From positions 425,464 through 489,463 of the forward strand of contig NZ_JAULSA010000004.1 of NCBI RefSeq assembly GCF_030518235.1: a stretch of 64,000 bases of DNA. Direction: 5' to 3'. Shown here in pieces: positions 44,144-53,110 of the stretch. The position numbers and the translations under genes were made by a program. The stretch is from Saccharibacillus sp. CPCC 101409. Lineage in GTDB: Bacteria; Bacillota; Bacilli; Paenibacillales; Paenibacillaceae. Positions within the stretch are counted from its first letter, which is position 1; each line of letters opens with the position of its first letter. The notes beneath the pieces are model-generated. The model was given only the letters and a program-made list of their open reading frames with translations, did no database searches and was not told where the DNA came from.

Positions 44144-44821
44144 ATGACGGAAAATAACGAACAATGGCTGGAAGAGCTGCTGAAGCTGGCCGAGAGCGAC
44201 GGAGGCAAGAAAACGGAGAAACAAGCGCGAATCCTGGAAGCCGCGATCGATATTTTTGCCGAAAAAGGCTTCGCCGTCGCGTCCACAAGCGAAATCGCGC
44301 AAAAAGCCGGCGTAGCCGAAGGCACGATCTTCCGGTATTACAAAACGAAGAAGGAGCTGCTGCTGGCAATCGCCGGTCCGATCGCGCTCAAGCTGGCCGC
44401 GCCGTTCGTCATGCGCGAGTTCGCAGTCAAAGTACTGGACAATCCGCATCCGCCCGAACAGGTGGACCAGTTCTTCCGCTCCATCGCGAAAGACCGTTTT
44501 CAGTTTGCGCGCAAGAACATCAAAATGCTGCGGATCTGGATTCACGAAATCCCGTATCAGGCCGAACTGCTGGAGCAGGTGCAGACGCTGTTCCAAGAGA
44601 TCGTTTACACGCGGATCGACAAGATCATCCGGCATTACCAGGAGCTCGGGCAGATCATCGAAGCGCCTCCGTGGCGGGTGCTGCGAACGGCGGTCAGCTT
44701 ATTCGTCGGCATGGTCGTCACCCATCTGCTGATCCTGCCGATCGACGAAGCCGACGAGGACGAAGAGATCGATCGTACGATCGATCTGCTGATGCACGGA
44801 CTGTCGCCGCGGGGACGATAG
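44144..44821 (+). CDS. TetR family regulator of the ABC operon
   Basis: 225 residues, ATG 44144 behind AAGGATGG. HTH about 25-70: ARILEAAIDIFAEKGFAVAS, AQKAGVAEGTIFRYYKTKKEL. The end of the ligand domain is amphipathic. Third gene of the unit; the palindrome before the ATPase is its probable site, giving a drug-inducible loop. Confidence 0.9.
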   Translation: MTENNEQWLEELLKLAESDGGKKTEKQARILEAAIDIFAEKGFAVASTSEIAQKAGVAEGTIFRYYKTKKELLLAIAGPIALKLAAPFVMREFAVKVLDNPHPPEQVDQFFRSIAKDRFQFARKNIKMLRIWIHEIPYQAELLEQVQTLFQEIVYTRIDKIIRHYQELGQIIEAPPWRVLRTAVSLFVGMVVTHLLILPIDEADEDEEIDRTIDLLMHGLSPRGR

Positions 44822-44882
44822 ACGGAAGCCTGTCGGCCGGGCGAACATAATGGGATACCTGAAATTGAATACCGGCAGCAGG

Positions 44883-44911
44883 AAAAGACCGCTCGGGCAG
44901 AGCGGTCTTTT
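44883..44911. terminator. bidirectional terminator
   Basis: AAAAGACCGCTC and GAGCGGTCTTTT around a 5-nt loop; serves the ABC operon (+) and the DinB unit (-). Confidence 0.85.
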
Positions 44912-44925
44912 GTCGGATCTACAAG

Positions 44926-45012
44926 TCAAACAACCCAGCCATCGCCTTTGCGTTCACCTGAATCCGGAAACAGAATAAAGTCATGCTCGCCGAGCGGTTC
45001 GGTAAAGATCAT
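44926..45012 (-). CDS. putative 28-residue small ORF coupled to DinB
   Basis: ATG 45012 overlaps the DinB stop as ATGA; AAAGGAGTGAAGG lies upstream. Protein MIFTEPLGEHDFILFPDSGE plus eight more residues, then TGA 44926, just before the terminator. Composition looks coding. It may be a small protein or the truncated head of a longer gene. Confidence 0.4.
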   Translation of the reverse strand: MIFTEPLGEHDFILFPDSGERKGDGWVV

Positions 45013-45545
45013 TCGTCCTTCACTCCTTTCCGCTCCGCTTCCGCCAATTTCTCGTCCAGTCTCGCCTGCTGCCGCAGATGGTGACGACTATGAATATCGA
45101 TCAGCTCGAACCACTCCCGGGCATTCAGCCAGCCGAACCAGCCGTGGCGCACTTTACCGGATGGATTAACTGCGGGCAGCCGGGCTTCCCACTCATTCAG
45201 CTCGCGGATAACCCGGTCCAGTTCGTCGATCAGCTCCGCTTTGCTTCTAGGATTAGGCGTATCGTTGACGGGCTCATCCAGCTTCACGCGCACGTCGGGC
45301 CAGCTTTTTTCCAAAAATACAATCTCGCCGGTTTCGCTCTTGCCGCCGGGTTCTTCATACCGCGCGTCCGCGCAGGTTTGCATGTGCCCCATATACTCGT
45401 CCGCCACGCCGATTACATGAACGATCATCTGCCCCACCGACCACACGTCCGGCTCCGATTGATATCGAAGCTGTTCCAGCGTATATCGGTCCAGCTCACG
45501 TTTATACCGTTCGATCGCAGCCGAAGAATTGCTCAGCATCCCCAC
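45009..45545 (-). CDS. DinB family protein
   Basis: About 178 residues, GTG 45545 or ATG 45539 after GGAGG. Four-helix bundle: SVGQMIVHVIGVADEYMGHM with a metal His, and C-terminal SRHHLRQQARL with His pair. Typical DinB_2-like. Followed by an ATGA-coupled small ORF. Confidence 0.85.
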   Translation of the reverse strand: MGMLSNSSAAIERYKRELDRYTLEQLRYQSEPDVWSVGQMIVHVIGVADEYMGHMQTCADARYEEPGGKSETGEIVFLEKSWPDVRVKLDEPVNDTPNPRSKAELIDELDRVIRELNEWEARLPAVNPSGKVRHGWFGWLNAREWFELIDIHSRHHLRQQARLDEKLAEAERKGVKDE

Positions 45546-45648
45546 TTCGCCTCCTTCACGATTTTGATTGATTCCACGTTAACAGAGATGCTCGTTCGCA
45601 GCAATTGTATATCCAATCGGATACCGGGACAGGAGAAGCAGCCATGCG

Positions 45649-45704
45649 AAAAAGCCGTATCTTCGAAATCGTAACCTCCGAGAGCGGAGATACAGCTTTT
45701 TTTT
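45649..45704. terminator. terminator hairpin
   Basis: AAAAAGCCGTATC and GATACAGCTTTTTTTT form a stem with one mismatch. On the minus strand it follows the gene at 45737. Confidence 0.6.
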
Positions 45705-45736
45705 CATGAGTCGATACGGGAACGGCCAGTCTTGTT

Positions 45737-46258
45737 TCAATCTTTCTTCGTTCTCATAATCGGATCTTGATCGTGGAATGCGATGCAGCTCGGTTTGTCA
45801 AAGTTAACGATCCTGCACTGTCTAGTAAAAGCAGCAGCGGTACGCGCAATCAGGTACACAGCCGTCGGTGAATCGAACCTGGCCTCCTTATAAATCTCCG
45901 CAAACTCTTTCAAATCCGGACCTGACAGATCCTCCAGCCAATCGCACGCCCATTCGTCGTCTTCTTCAGCCAACGGATTATATTCCTGACAAATAAAAAA
46001 CGTGCCATCCCATAAGTTATCCATATCGTATTCAAAATAGATTGCTTTGGCCGGTTTCTTGTTCGCAGCCGAAACGGCTTTCTTTAATGCGGCTTGAAGT
46101 TCGCCTTCGTAACGGGTCAAATCGGTGTCTCGAATCTGCTCGGCCTGGTCTTGGCCCGCTTTTTCGCAGCACCAGTGAAAATATCGGTCTTCAATATCCT
46201 CCAAATCGGACTCAAACAAAAGTTCTTGCATATTATCCAGTTCCGAGAAAATGTCCAT
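45737..46258 (-). CDS. hypothetical immunity-like protein
   Basis: 173 residues from ATG 46258, 9 nt after GGAG; ATG 46264 is too close. Acidic with AIYFEYDMDNLWDGTFFICQ and WLEDLSGPDLKEFAEIY; the style is that of SUKH/DUF immunity-like proteins. No toxin gene is adjacent. Lower GC than the neighbours to the left. Confidence 0.68.
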   Translation of the reverse strand: MDIFSELDNMQELLFESDLEDIEDRYFHWCCEKAGQDQAEQIRDTDLTRYEGELQAALKKAVSAANKKPAKAIYFEYDMDNLWDGTFFICQEYNPLAEEDDEWACDWLEDLSGPDLKEFAEIYKEARFDSPTAVYLIARTAAAFTRQCRIVNFDKPSCIAFHDQDPIMRTKKD

Positions 46259-46282
46259 CTGCATAAACTCCTTAGAACGATG

Positions 46283-46684
46283 TTAGGTCTCCAGCTCTTT
46301 TTTAATCGTCAGATATCGTTCCGCTCCGAGCAACAACTCGCTGTAAAAATACATATAAGTTCCGGGGTACGAATCGAACGGACGGTTGTGGTATTTCAAT
46401 AAATCTTCATTAAATTGTTTGTAAAAAGTCAGAATCTGCTGGTTTTTGCGGGTTGTTTGGACGGTATCCAGATAGCTTTTCAGCTCGATGAGTTTGCGAT
46501 GGGTATAATTCAGAACGTCCCGAATGTCTTCCTCCGTCAGTAAGTCGTAAGCTATCGTTCTCGCGTTCCAGTGGTTTTCGAATATTTCTTTCCGGTCGTT
46601 GAGGATGTCGAAAATGGGTTTGACAAGGGTTAGTTCGTATTTTAGGCGTCGGTTTTTCAAAAAACTAAAAATCTTTGAAAACAT
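46283..46684 (-). CDS. hypothetical protein
   Basis: 133 residues, ATG 46684 behind GAGGTGACTC. Basic head FSKIFSFLKNRRLKYE, then helical; IAYDLLTEEDIRDVLNYTHRK. No signal. Family unknown; AT-richer than the surrounding core genes. 24 bp upstream of the previous gene, likely co-transcribed. Confidence 0.65.
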   Translation of the reverse strand: MFSKIFSFLKNRRLKYELTLVKPIFDILNDRKEIFENHWNARTIAYDLLTEEDIRDVLNYTHRKLIELKSYLDTVQTTRKNQQILTFYKQFNEDLLKYHNRPFDSYPGTYMYFYSELLLGAERYLTIKKELET

Positions 46685-47146
46685 GAGGAGTCACCTCGAT
46701 TCGGGGGTTTTTGCATTTTAAAAAAGACTGTCGGATTACGGCATGCTCCAGCACCTTCCCCACCGCTTCGTTAAAATCCGCCGCAATCAGATCCGGGTAA
46801 GCTTCCGCCCATGCGCCGAAAAACTCGCAATTTTCGAATCGCTCGAGATCCTTTTTCCCGGAGCCGGCTTTCTGCATCCGCGTTGTGTTCCGTGTTCGTG
46901 CGGGCAAAGATAGACTTGATCGAAACCAAAGCCCAACAGCTCAGCGACGAAGTCTTCCTGCGCGGCTTCGCCTCGGGAAATCTCCGGCTGATTGGTAAAC
47001 GAAAAAATCGGAATCTTCAAGCGCTTGAGTAAATCCATAGATTGCTGAACATAAGGAAACAGCGTGAACGCTCCCGGCAGAATAACGCGATCCGTTCCGC
47101 CAATCGTTCCGTCACGGTCGATAAATACAGCTTGCAGACTTTGCAT
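46665..47146 (-). pseudogene. HAD hydrolase head fused out of frame to an unrelated tail
   Basis: From ATG 47146 the HAD-IIIA start is clear: VFIDRDGTIGG (catalytic D-x-D), FSFTNQPEISRG and CRKPAPG. After this motif at about 46865 the HAD fold should continue but does not; instead a coding-like stretch (FFGAWAEAYPDLIAADFNEA) continues in a different frame to a stop at 46665. This fits a deletion joining two genes. The HAD domain would be inactive. Confidence 0.6.
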
Positions 47147-47176
47147 GGATAGGGTCTCCGTTTCTTTTTTCTTCGA

Positions 47177-47611
47177 TCAATTTTCTCCGCCTTCCACAAG
47201 CGAAAACACAATCTCCTCCGGCGGATTCCGATCCTGTTTCTCGGCTGCCGTTCCTTGGCTGCCTATAAAATCAATCGTGAAAGTCTGCTCCGTATGCGCG
47301 GGCAGCTCCAGGATCTCGCGTCGATCGCTGCCGGTATAACCGTTCAATCGCTCCGTCGTGAGAAGTCCCTGGCGAAAATCGTCCGAATACACTCCGGTAA
47401 CTTTGAACCTTAGCCGAGTATCGCCGAGATTTTGAATATGGATGTTTTCCGTGAAGATCACTTCGCCGCCGGCTGTAATCTCAAACCGGCTGTGCGTGCT
47501 TTCGCTTTTGATATAGGTTAACGGCGCACTGTCTTCTCTATCGCGATTGAATATAAGAACGACCGCGGCGACGGCCAGCAAAACGATAAGGATGCCTGCT
47601 GTTTTCTTCAT
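47177..47611 (-). CDS. hypothetical membrane-anchored protein
   Basis: 144 residues, ATG 47611 behind AAGGGAAGG. One N-terminal helix (GILIVLLAVAAVVLIF) then a beta-rich extracytoplasmic domain (RFEITAGGEVIFTENIHIQN). Resembles DUF-type surface proteins; not identified. Confidence 0.68.
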   Translation of the reverse strand: MKKTAGILIVLLAVAAVVLIFNRDREDSAPLTYIKSESTHSRFEITAGGEVIFTENIHIQNLGDTRLRFKVTGVYSDDFRQGLLTTERLNGYTGSDRREILELPAHTEQTFTIDFIGSQGTAAEKQDRNPPEEIVFSLVEGGEN

Positions 47612-47646
47612 ACGGCCTTCCCTTCTTCCGAACGATTATCGTGCGT

Positions 47647-48549
47647 TTACTTCACCGATTCCGGGTTTTGTCCGCTATCAAGACGCATACACAGCTCCCT
47701 CCACTCTTCCCAAGCTTTCCGATACCCCGGCAGGTCGTGCGGATGATGTTTGACGCAAAGGCCGAATCGGCAGTAGAGCTGGATCAGCACCTGTTCGACC
47801 AGTTGGGAACGATCGATTCGGCCCTGCTCCAGAAGATCCACGGCCGCGTACAGCGTTTCTTCGTCGATATCGTCCGGCGACGAGCAGAACGCATACAGCA
47901 CGTCGTAGATCAAAGGCGCGACCATCGGAGCCGGATCGATCACGCCGATTACCGCCGACCGGTCGAATACGAAGTTATGTACGCCGGTATCCCCGTGCAG
48001 CAGAAATTTCTCTTCCGGCTGTATGGGGCGCGCGAAGCATTTGTCCACTTTCGATCTGACCAGCAGATAGTCCTCGTCCGGCAGCAGATGGCCTATGTGG
48101 CTTTTCGCCGCTTCGACGCCTTCCGCATTGAACGCCTGCCAGCTCTGCTGCGAATACTCCGGCAGGCCCGGCAGATCCGGACCCTCATAACGAACGTATC
48201 GATTGAACAGTTCTTTCGCCAGCAGAGCCATCCAGTCTTTTTTCGCGCCGCGGTTGAAATGAGTCGTGCCCTCGATAAAAGAGTAGGCAAAATACGAATT
48301 ATCGGCCGCGGTAAAAAGGACTTTGGGCAAAAGCGCGGAATCCCGATAGGTATGGAGAAAATGTTCGACCGCCGCAATCTCCTGCGGATCGTCGCGCTTC
48401 AGAATATAGGTATTGCCCTGCCGCGTTTCCAGCTTCAGCACCAGGCTCGAAGTCGTTCCGGCCAGCCGCTGCATACGGATAACTTCTTCTTGAACGGCGT
48501 GGCGTTTGAAAAGTGTATGGATTTCGTCGATTGTTGTGTCGGGTATCAT
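47647..48549 (-). CDS. APH-fold phosphotransferase (aminoglycoside phosphotransferase family)
   Basis: 300 residues from ATG 48549 after AGGGAGA. Kinase-like features: LETRQGNTYILKRDD with the ATP-site Lys, catalytic loop HGDTGVHN with D187 and N192, and metal Asp D205 in GVIDPAP. Family members phosphorylate aminoglycosides, macrolides, choline or sugars. No resistance phenotype can be read. Confidence 0.88.
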   Translation of the reverse strand: MIPDTTIDEIHTLFKRHAVQEEVIRMQRLAGTTSSLVLKLETRQGNTYILKRDDPQEIAAVEHFLHTYRDSALLPKVLFTAADNSYFAYSFIEGTTHFNRGAKKDWMALLAKELFNRYVRYEGPDLPGLPEYSQQSWQAFNAEGVEAAKSHIGHLLPDEDYLLVRSKVDKCFARPIQPEEKFLLHGDTGVHNFVFDRSAVIGVIDPAPMVAPLIYDVLYAFCSSPDDIDEETLYAAVDLLEQGRIDRSQLVEQVLIQLYCRFGLCVKHHPHDLPGYRKAWEEWRELCMRLDSGQNPESVK

Positions 48550-48582
48550 CGGGATTCTCCCTGCTTCCATATTCAAATGATT

Positions 48583-49100
48583 TTACATGAATTTCTTCCT
48601 GCCATAGCTGAAACCGGCGAATTCGATCAACAGCGTCGTGCCCGAACTGAACAGTACCTCGTAGCGCAGCGTTTGATCGTCCGCTTCCGTCAGTTCCGCA
48701 TATCCCCAATCGCCAAAACCGCCCGATCCGCACAGCGAAGCTTCGGAAGGAGAATCGGTTAGAAATCTCGAAACCTTCGAGAACTTCAGCGTGTACACAT
48801 ATTCGCCGGATAAGACTTCGATGGTCACGGTTACAGGTCTCGCCTGTGTTCTGACATCGATATACCGGCCTTCTTTTTTCATTCTGACTGTATTTCGGTT
48901 GTTACGATTAAGTCCGTGATATACCCGTCGTGCAGGCCGTCGTATCTGAAAAAACGATAATTCCTACCGCTCAGTTTGGATTCGAGATTTTCAAGCTGCT
49001 TAAGATACTCGGCTTCGCCGCTCATCCATAACCGGTCGATGTCGTCTGTCGACTCGCTCGACTGCATCCCGATCCAATACTCGTATTTGAAATATTTCAA
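48583..49100 (-). pseudogene. DUF4085-like gene split into two frames
   Basis: The first frame starts at TTG 49100 (KYFKYEYWIGMQ, similar to DUF4085 heads) and ends with FHD/HDG-type segment YDGLHDGYITDLIV at TGA 48879. The second frame begins at an overlapping ATG 48882 without a ribosome site and supplies the expected C-terminal half (VTVTIEVLSGEYVYTLKF, GDWGYAELTEAD, FSSGTTLLIEFAG). A single indel would join them; translational coupling of two real genes is the alternative. DUF number is from recall. Confidence 0.55.
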
Positions 49101-49252
49101 GTGCATCCCTCGCTTTTTCGCTGACGGAGTGATAACCGGCTTCGTCTACCGGTTATCCTCCGAAGTATTCTTCCTATCGGGTATCGTTTCAGTCCCCATC
49201 CACCGGGTAAAGACCCTTATTCATCACGCTGCACACCGAGGGAGAGATTGGA

Positions 49253-50467
49253 ATGAAGGTACACAAAGCCCTGATTTCCGGTGCGAGCATCGCCGGACTC
49301 AGCACGGCATTCTGGCTGGGCAAAGCGGGCTGGGAGGTTACGGTGATCGAGCGTGCCGGGGCGTTCCGCGATGGCGGGCAAAATGTCGACGTGCGGGGCA
49401 AAGGACGCGAAGTGCTTCGCCTGATGAATTTGGAAGATGCGGTCCGCGAGCGGACGACGACCGAAGAAGGAACCGTGTTCGTGAACGGCAAAGGACAAAC
49501 GGTCGGCGCGTTTCCCGTTGAAGATTCCGACGGAATGACCGCGGAGCTGGAGATTCTGCGGGGCGATCTGGCGCGGGTGATCCTGGAGGCGCTCCCGCAG
49601 AGCATCGAGATTCGTTACGGCGATTGGATCGAGCGCGTCGAGAACGGCGGCGAACATACGCAGGTCGAGCTGCATTCCGGCCGAACGGAAACCTGCGACC
49701 TGCTGATTATCGCCGAAGGCGTCCGGTCGAAAACGCGGGACAACGTGTTCGCGGACGGCGTATCCAGGCGCGAACTCGGGCTGAACATCGCTTACGGAAC
49801 GATCGAGCGCACGGACCGGGACGACCGCTGGTGGCGCTGGTACACGACTACCGGCCGCCGGCACGTCTCGCTGCGTCCCGATAACCGGGGCACGATCCGC
49901 GCGATGCTGGCTTTTACCGGCCGCGAACGCAATCTCGCCGACCTTTCCAAGGATCAGGCGCTCGCCGAACTGCGCGATATTTTCACAGGCGCGGGCTGGG
50001 ACAGCGACCGCGTCGTCGAAGGCTTTGCCTCGTCGGACGATGTATACTTCGATTATCTGACCCAGATCAAGATGCCGTCCTGGTCGAAAGAACGCGTTTG
50101 CGTCACCGGCGACGCCGCCTGGTGCGTCACGCCGATCGGCGGAGGCGGCTCTTCGCTGGCACTGCTCGGCGGTTACGTGCTGGCGGCGTTTCTGTCGCAG
50201 GCCGAGGCGGACGATCCGACCGGTATCCGCGCCGCTCTCGATCGATATGAAAAGTGGATGCGGCCCGTAATCGACGACGCCCAGAGTCTGCCTCCCGGGA
50301 TTCCGAACTTATTCTACCCGCAAAGCAAAGCCGGAGTCGGCACAGTCCGGACCTTTATCCGCATCGCCAGCTTCGGCCCGCTTCGCAGACTGGCTTCCCG
50401 TATGGGCCATACCGCAAGATCCGGGCAGAAGCTGCCTGAAATTCGGCTTGCGCACGCTCGCGTTTAA
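49253..50467 (+). CDS. FAD-dependent monooxygenase
   Basis: 404 residues, ATG 49253 behind GGGAGAG. GxGxxG-type dinucleotide fold SGASIAGLS at residues 9-17, RGDLARVILEAL, and about residue 290 the FAD motif CVTGDAAWCVTPIGGGG. It belongs with PHBH-type flavoprotein hydroxylases (TetX/aromatic hydroxylase-like). Substrate could be an aromatic or an antibiotic. Followed by a strong terminator; no linked operon. Confidence 0.9.
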   Translation: MKVHKALISGASIAGLSTAFWLGKAGWEVTVIERAGAFRDGGQNVDVRGKGREVLRLMNLEDAVRERTTTEEGTVFVNGKGQTVGAFPVEDSDGMTAELEILRGDLARVILEALPQSIEIRYGDWIERVENGGEHTQVELHSGRTETCDLLIIAEGVRSKTRDNVFADGVSRRELGLNIAYGTIERTDRDDRWWRWYTTTGRRHVSLRPDNRGTIRAMLAFTGRERNLADLSKDQALAELRDIFTGAGWDSDRVVEGFASSDDVYFDYLTQIKMPSWSKERVCVTGDAAWCVTPIGGGGSSLALLGGYVLAAFLSQAEADDPTGIRAALDRYEKWMRPVIDDAQSLPPGIPNLFYPQSKAGVGTVRTFIRIASFGPLRRLASRMGHTARSGQKLPEIRLAHARV

Positions 50468-50502
50468 GACCGGCGGGCAGCCTCGTATACGTTTCGATAG
50501 TC

Positions 50503-50533
50503 GCGGCCGGGCTTTATGCCCGGCCGCTTTTTT
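50503..50533 (+). terminator. strong terminator of the monooxygenase gene
   Basis: GCGGCCGGGC and GCCCGGCCGC around a 5-nt loop, then six T. Confidence 0.9.
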
Positions 50534-50541
50534 GGTGAAAG

Positions 50542-51084
50542 TTACGCTCTATCCTGCTTCAATCGTCTCCAATCGTCTTCCAATATGCCCATTTCGATCA
50601 GATTCCAGAACTCGTCTTGAAACCTCCTTGCGTCCCGAATCAATCCCTCCCGCACAAAACCGCACTTTTCGTAACAGCGGATCGCCGAATGATTGAAGTC
50701 GAACACGCCCAGGCTGATGCGGTGCAGACCTTGTTCTTCAAACCCGATGCGCAGAACTTCGTCGACCATCTGCGTTCCATAGCCTTTGCCCTGATGCCCG
50801 CGGCCGACCAGCACTTTGCCGATTCGTCCCGAGCGATTGTACCGGTCGATGCCGCCCAGGGAAATATGCCCTACCGTCTCGTTCAGCGATTCGTCCGCCG
50901 CTTTATAAACGTACCGGCTTGCAGAATCGTTATCGTCGGCCGTGCTCAGATACTCCGCCAACTGCTCCCGGGACAGCGGATATTGGAACTGCGGACCGGA
51001 CCACTGGAGCAAAAAGGCTGCATCGCCGCTCCACTCGATCAGCTGGTCGAAATCTTCCGCTTCAAAGGGGCGAAGAGTTATCAT
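50542..51084 (-). CDS. GNAT acetyltransferase (RimJ/RimL type)
   Basis: 180 residues from ATG 51084 with AAAAGGAG upstream; the frame extends upstream without a site and overlaps the next gene. ITLRPFEAEDFDQLIEWSGD and IGKVLVGRGHQGKGYGTQMV carry the acetyl-CoA loop; HSAIRCYEKCGFVREG closes the fold. Start overlaps the stop of the gene at 51081 by 4 nt. Target unknown. Confidence 0.88.
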   Translation of the reverse strand: MITLRPFEAEDFDQLIEWSGDAAFLLQWSGPQFQYPLSREQLAEYLSTADDNDSASRYVYKAADESLNETVGHISLGGIDRYNRSGRIGKVLVGRGHQGKGYGTQMVDEVLRIGFEEQGLHRISLGVFDFNHSAIRCYEKCGFVREGLIRDARRFQDEFWNLIEMGILEDDWRRLKQDRA

Positions 51085-51725
51085 AGCGACGCTCCTTTTC
51101 CGCTCTTGGAAAGCAGCGGGATATCGGCAAACTGCTCCGTCCAGTATTCGTTCATTTTCAACATGACTTCCTTCTTCTCTGCCTCGCTTACGCCGGCCGC
51201 GGCATGATCCAGTTCTGTCCAATACGCATAGTTCATATAGATATATATCCAGTGCTCCCGAATCTCGCCGTAAAAGTCCATCGGATTGTGGTTATAAATT
51301 GCGCACCAGGTCTTGAACTGTTCAGCCGGCGATTGACCGTCGAACACGGTCGATTCCGGCGTCAATCCGGTATAAGGCTTCCCGTAGAAAGCGTCGATCA
51401 GCTTGATCCGGCCCGCGATATTGTCGTTCATTTCCTCCAGGTCTTCCGACGGAATCCACAACTCTTCGTGCACGGTCGAGCCGACGATCTGCGCTTCGAA
51501 CCGGTCGATAAATGGACTTTGCACGTCGAATTCGGTCACGAACCCGACAAACCCGGAGAAGCGGTCTTTGGTATTCCAATCCGACGCGATCTTGTCCGCA
51601 TACGTCTTGTTCAATACCGGATAGAAAATAGGCTGCTCCGGCAGCCGGGGAGGGAATGCTTTGAGATCCGCGTCCAGGATCAGTTTCATTTCCGCAAGTC
51701 CGACGGGGCGATATAAAGTTTTCAT
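51081..51725 (-). CDS. hypothetical protein of a conserved Bacillales family
   Basis: 214 residues, ATG 51725 behind AAAGGAA. The start TLYRPVGLAEMKLILDADLK and PRLPEQPIFYPVLN fit a conserved family sometimes labelled ADP-ribosylation/crystallin J1, a name I consider unproven. Coupled to the downstream GNAT by a 4-nt overlap. Confidence 0.75.
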   Translation of the reverse strand: MKTLYRPVGLAEMKLILDADLKAFPPRLPEQPIFYPVLNKTYADKIASDWNTKDRFSGFVGFVTEFDVQSPFIDRFEAQIVGSTVHEELWIPSEDLEEMNDNIAGRIKLIDAFYGKPYTGLTPESTVFDGQSPAEQFKTWCAIYNHNPMDFYGEIREHWIYIYMNYAYWTELDHAAAGVSEAEKKEVMLKMNEYWTEQFADIPLLSKSGKGASL

Positions 51726-51771
51726 TTTCAGTTTCCTTTCGGTGATGTGTAGAGTTGTTCTTTTTCCAAGC

Positions 51772-52305
51772 TTATTCTTTCATAAAAACAAAACGGTCGT
51801 GCGCATTCCACACATGCAGACGATCCGCCCGATATCCCCGCAGCCACAGCACGCCGTCGATCCGCCGCAGGTAAAATCCTTTGGGAAAGTCGTCGTCTGC
51901 GCTCAAAGGTTCGGAAGCTACAGTCACGGACCCGCTTGGAGCCTGGTGCCCCTGAGCCTCGGCTTCCGAATGTCCTTCCGTCTGATCGAGGTATTGCAAT
52001 CTCCAGTGCGGCGTCAGCTCAAGCGGACACAACGCCAAGCCAAGCTCGGCCGCTTTTGCAAAAATCCGCTCCGTCGTCGCTCCGTCCGTAAAGCCCAGAT
52101 CGCGGACGCTCAGTTCGACGGTCAGCACGCTGTACTTCGTTTCCGAAACGGTAAACCGGTCGTCGCCGAGCAGCTGCTCCGCGTATGTATTGAGCGAGAT
52201 GCAGCGGCTTTGCAGCTCTTGGATCAGCTTCGGCTTAGTCATTCCGCCGATCTCGATCGTCCTCGCGATAAAGGGGCAGTCGGGATACCTTTTTTCCACA
52301 ATCAC
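51772..52305 (-). CDS. hypothetical protein
   Basis: 177 residues from GTG 52305, 9 nt after GGGAGG. The start overlaps the stop of the P-loop kinase remnant (GTGA). Contains WRLQYLDQTEGHSEAEA and FYLRRIDGVLWLRGYRADR. No catalytic motif; upstream frame is shadow of the kinase remnant. Confidence 0.68.
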   Translation of the reverse strand: MIVEKRYPDCPFIARTIEIGGMTKPKLIQELQSRCISLNTYAEQLLGDDRFTVSETKYSVLTVELSVRDLGFTDGATTERIFAKAAELGLALCPLELTPHWRLQYLDQTEGHSEAEAQGHQAPSGSVTVASEPLSADDDFPKGFYLRRIDGVLWLRGYRADRLHVWNAHDRFVFMKE

Positions 52306-52566
52306 TCTTCCGTTCCTCCCTCGTTCGCTTTGTTCGTCCGCAGCCAGTCCACCATAAAGTCGAAAAGCTCGATCGAATAGCCTGCTTCGTGGCAATCCGC
52401 CAGCGATCCGTCTGTCGTTCAAAAAACCATTCCGGGTACTCCCGCTCGGGCTTGTCCCACCACGCCGCAACCTCGGGAATATGAAACGCTCCGTTTCGAG
52501 CCGCGAGCGCCGCCGAAGTCGTCGTTTTCCCTGCCGCGCTGGCGCCTTCCATGCTTATAATCGTCA
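52302..52566 (-). pseudogene. P-loop kinase with internal deletion
   Basis: ATG 52566 (GAGG upstream) starts a standard AAA/kinase head: Walker A EGASAAGKTTTS and EVAAWWDKPEREYPEWFFER. After about 57 residues the frame shifts; a different frame encodes what reads as the C-terminus (EAGYSIELFDFMVDWLRTN) and ends at TGA 52302, only 28 codons later. Full members have about 190-210 residues, so the middle is lost. Confidence 0.65.
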
Positions 52567-52641
52567 TGCTATGGCCCTCTTTGTCTTTCCGTTTTTCTGA
52601 TTTTTTTGAGCACGCTCTCCTATCCATGAACGTCGATAGAG

Positions 52642-53043
52642 CTAAAAAGTCTCGACTTCCCAGCGATCGGCAAAGATATGGATCGAGCCGTATTCGGCTT
52701 CGGGATTGACTACACTCAAGTAAAACAGCCGTTTGCGAGTTGAAGAATCTTCATAGGGGATACTGAAACGCTTCATCGCAGCATGAATATTCGAAGCTTC
52801 AATTTGGGACAAAATACTTAAATTCCGAAGTCCGTCCAGACCTTGGAATGACGATTCGCCTTCTACTTGATACAAGCCGCGGTCCACCCCGTAAAAAGTC
52901 AGCTTGGCCGTATGCTTTTCCCAGGAATCGAGCTTTATCTGAAATACGATTTCTTCCCGGCCGTGAATCGAAATCCCTTCGATCTTGGAATCGTGAAGGC
53001 CAAGGTTGTTAAAGTCGGTAAAGCTTTCTGATTTGGATTTCAT
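52642..53043 (-). CDS. hypothetical immunity-like protein
   Basis: 133 residues from ATG 53043 with GAGGTGAT upstream. Starts with NNLGLHDSKIEGISI, a HD-type pattern known in immunity-like families, then beta-strands (LTFYGVDRGLYQVE). No toxin neighbour. Function not known. Confidence 0.68.
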   Translation of the reverse strand: MKSKSESFTDFNNLGLHDSKIEGISIHGREEIVFQIKLDSWEKHTAKLTFYGVDRGLYQVEGESSFQGLDGLRNLSILSQIEASNIHAAMKRFSIPYEDSSTRKRLFYLSVVNPEAEYGSIHIFADRWEVETF

Positions 53044-53110
53044 TTGGATCACCTCGCAATAGGTTAGGATTTACGATTCTTCATAAAAGATTCTCCATCC
53101 CCCCCACTCA

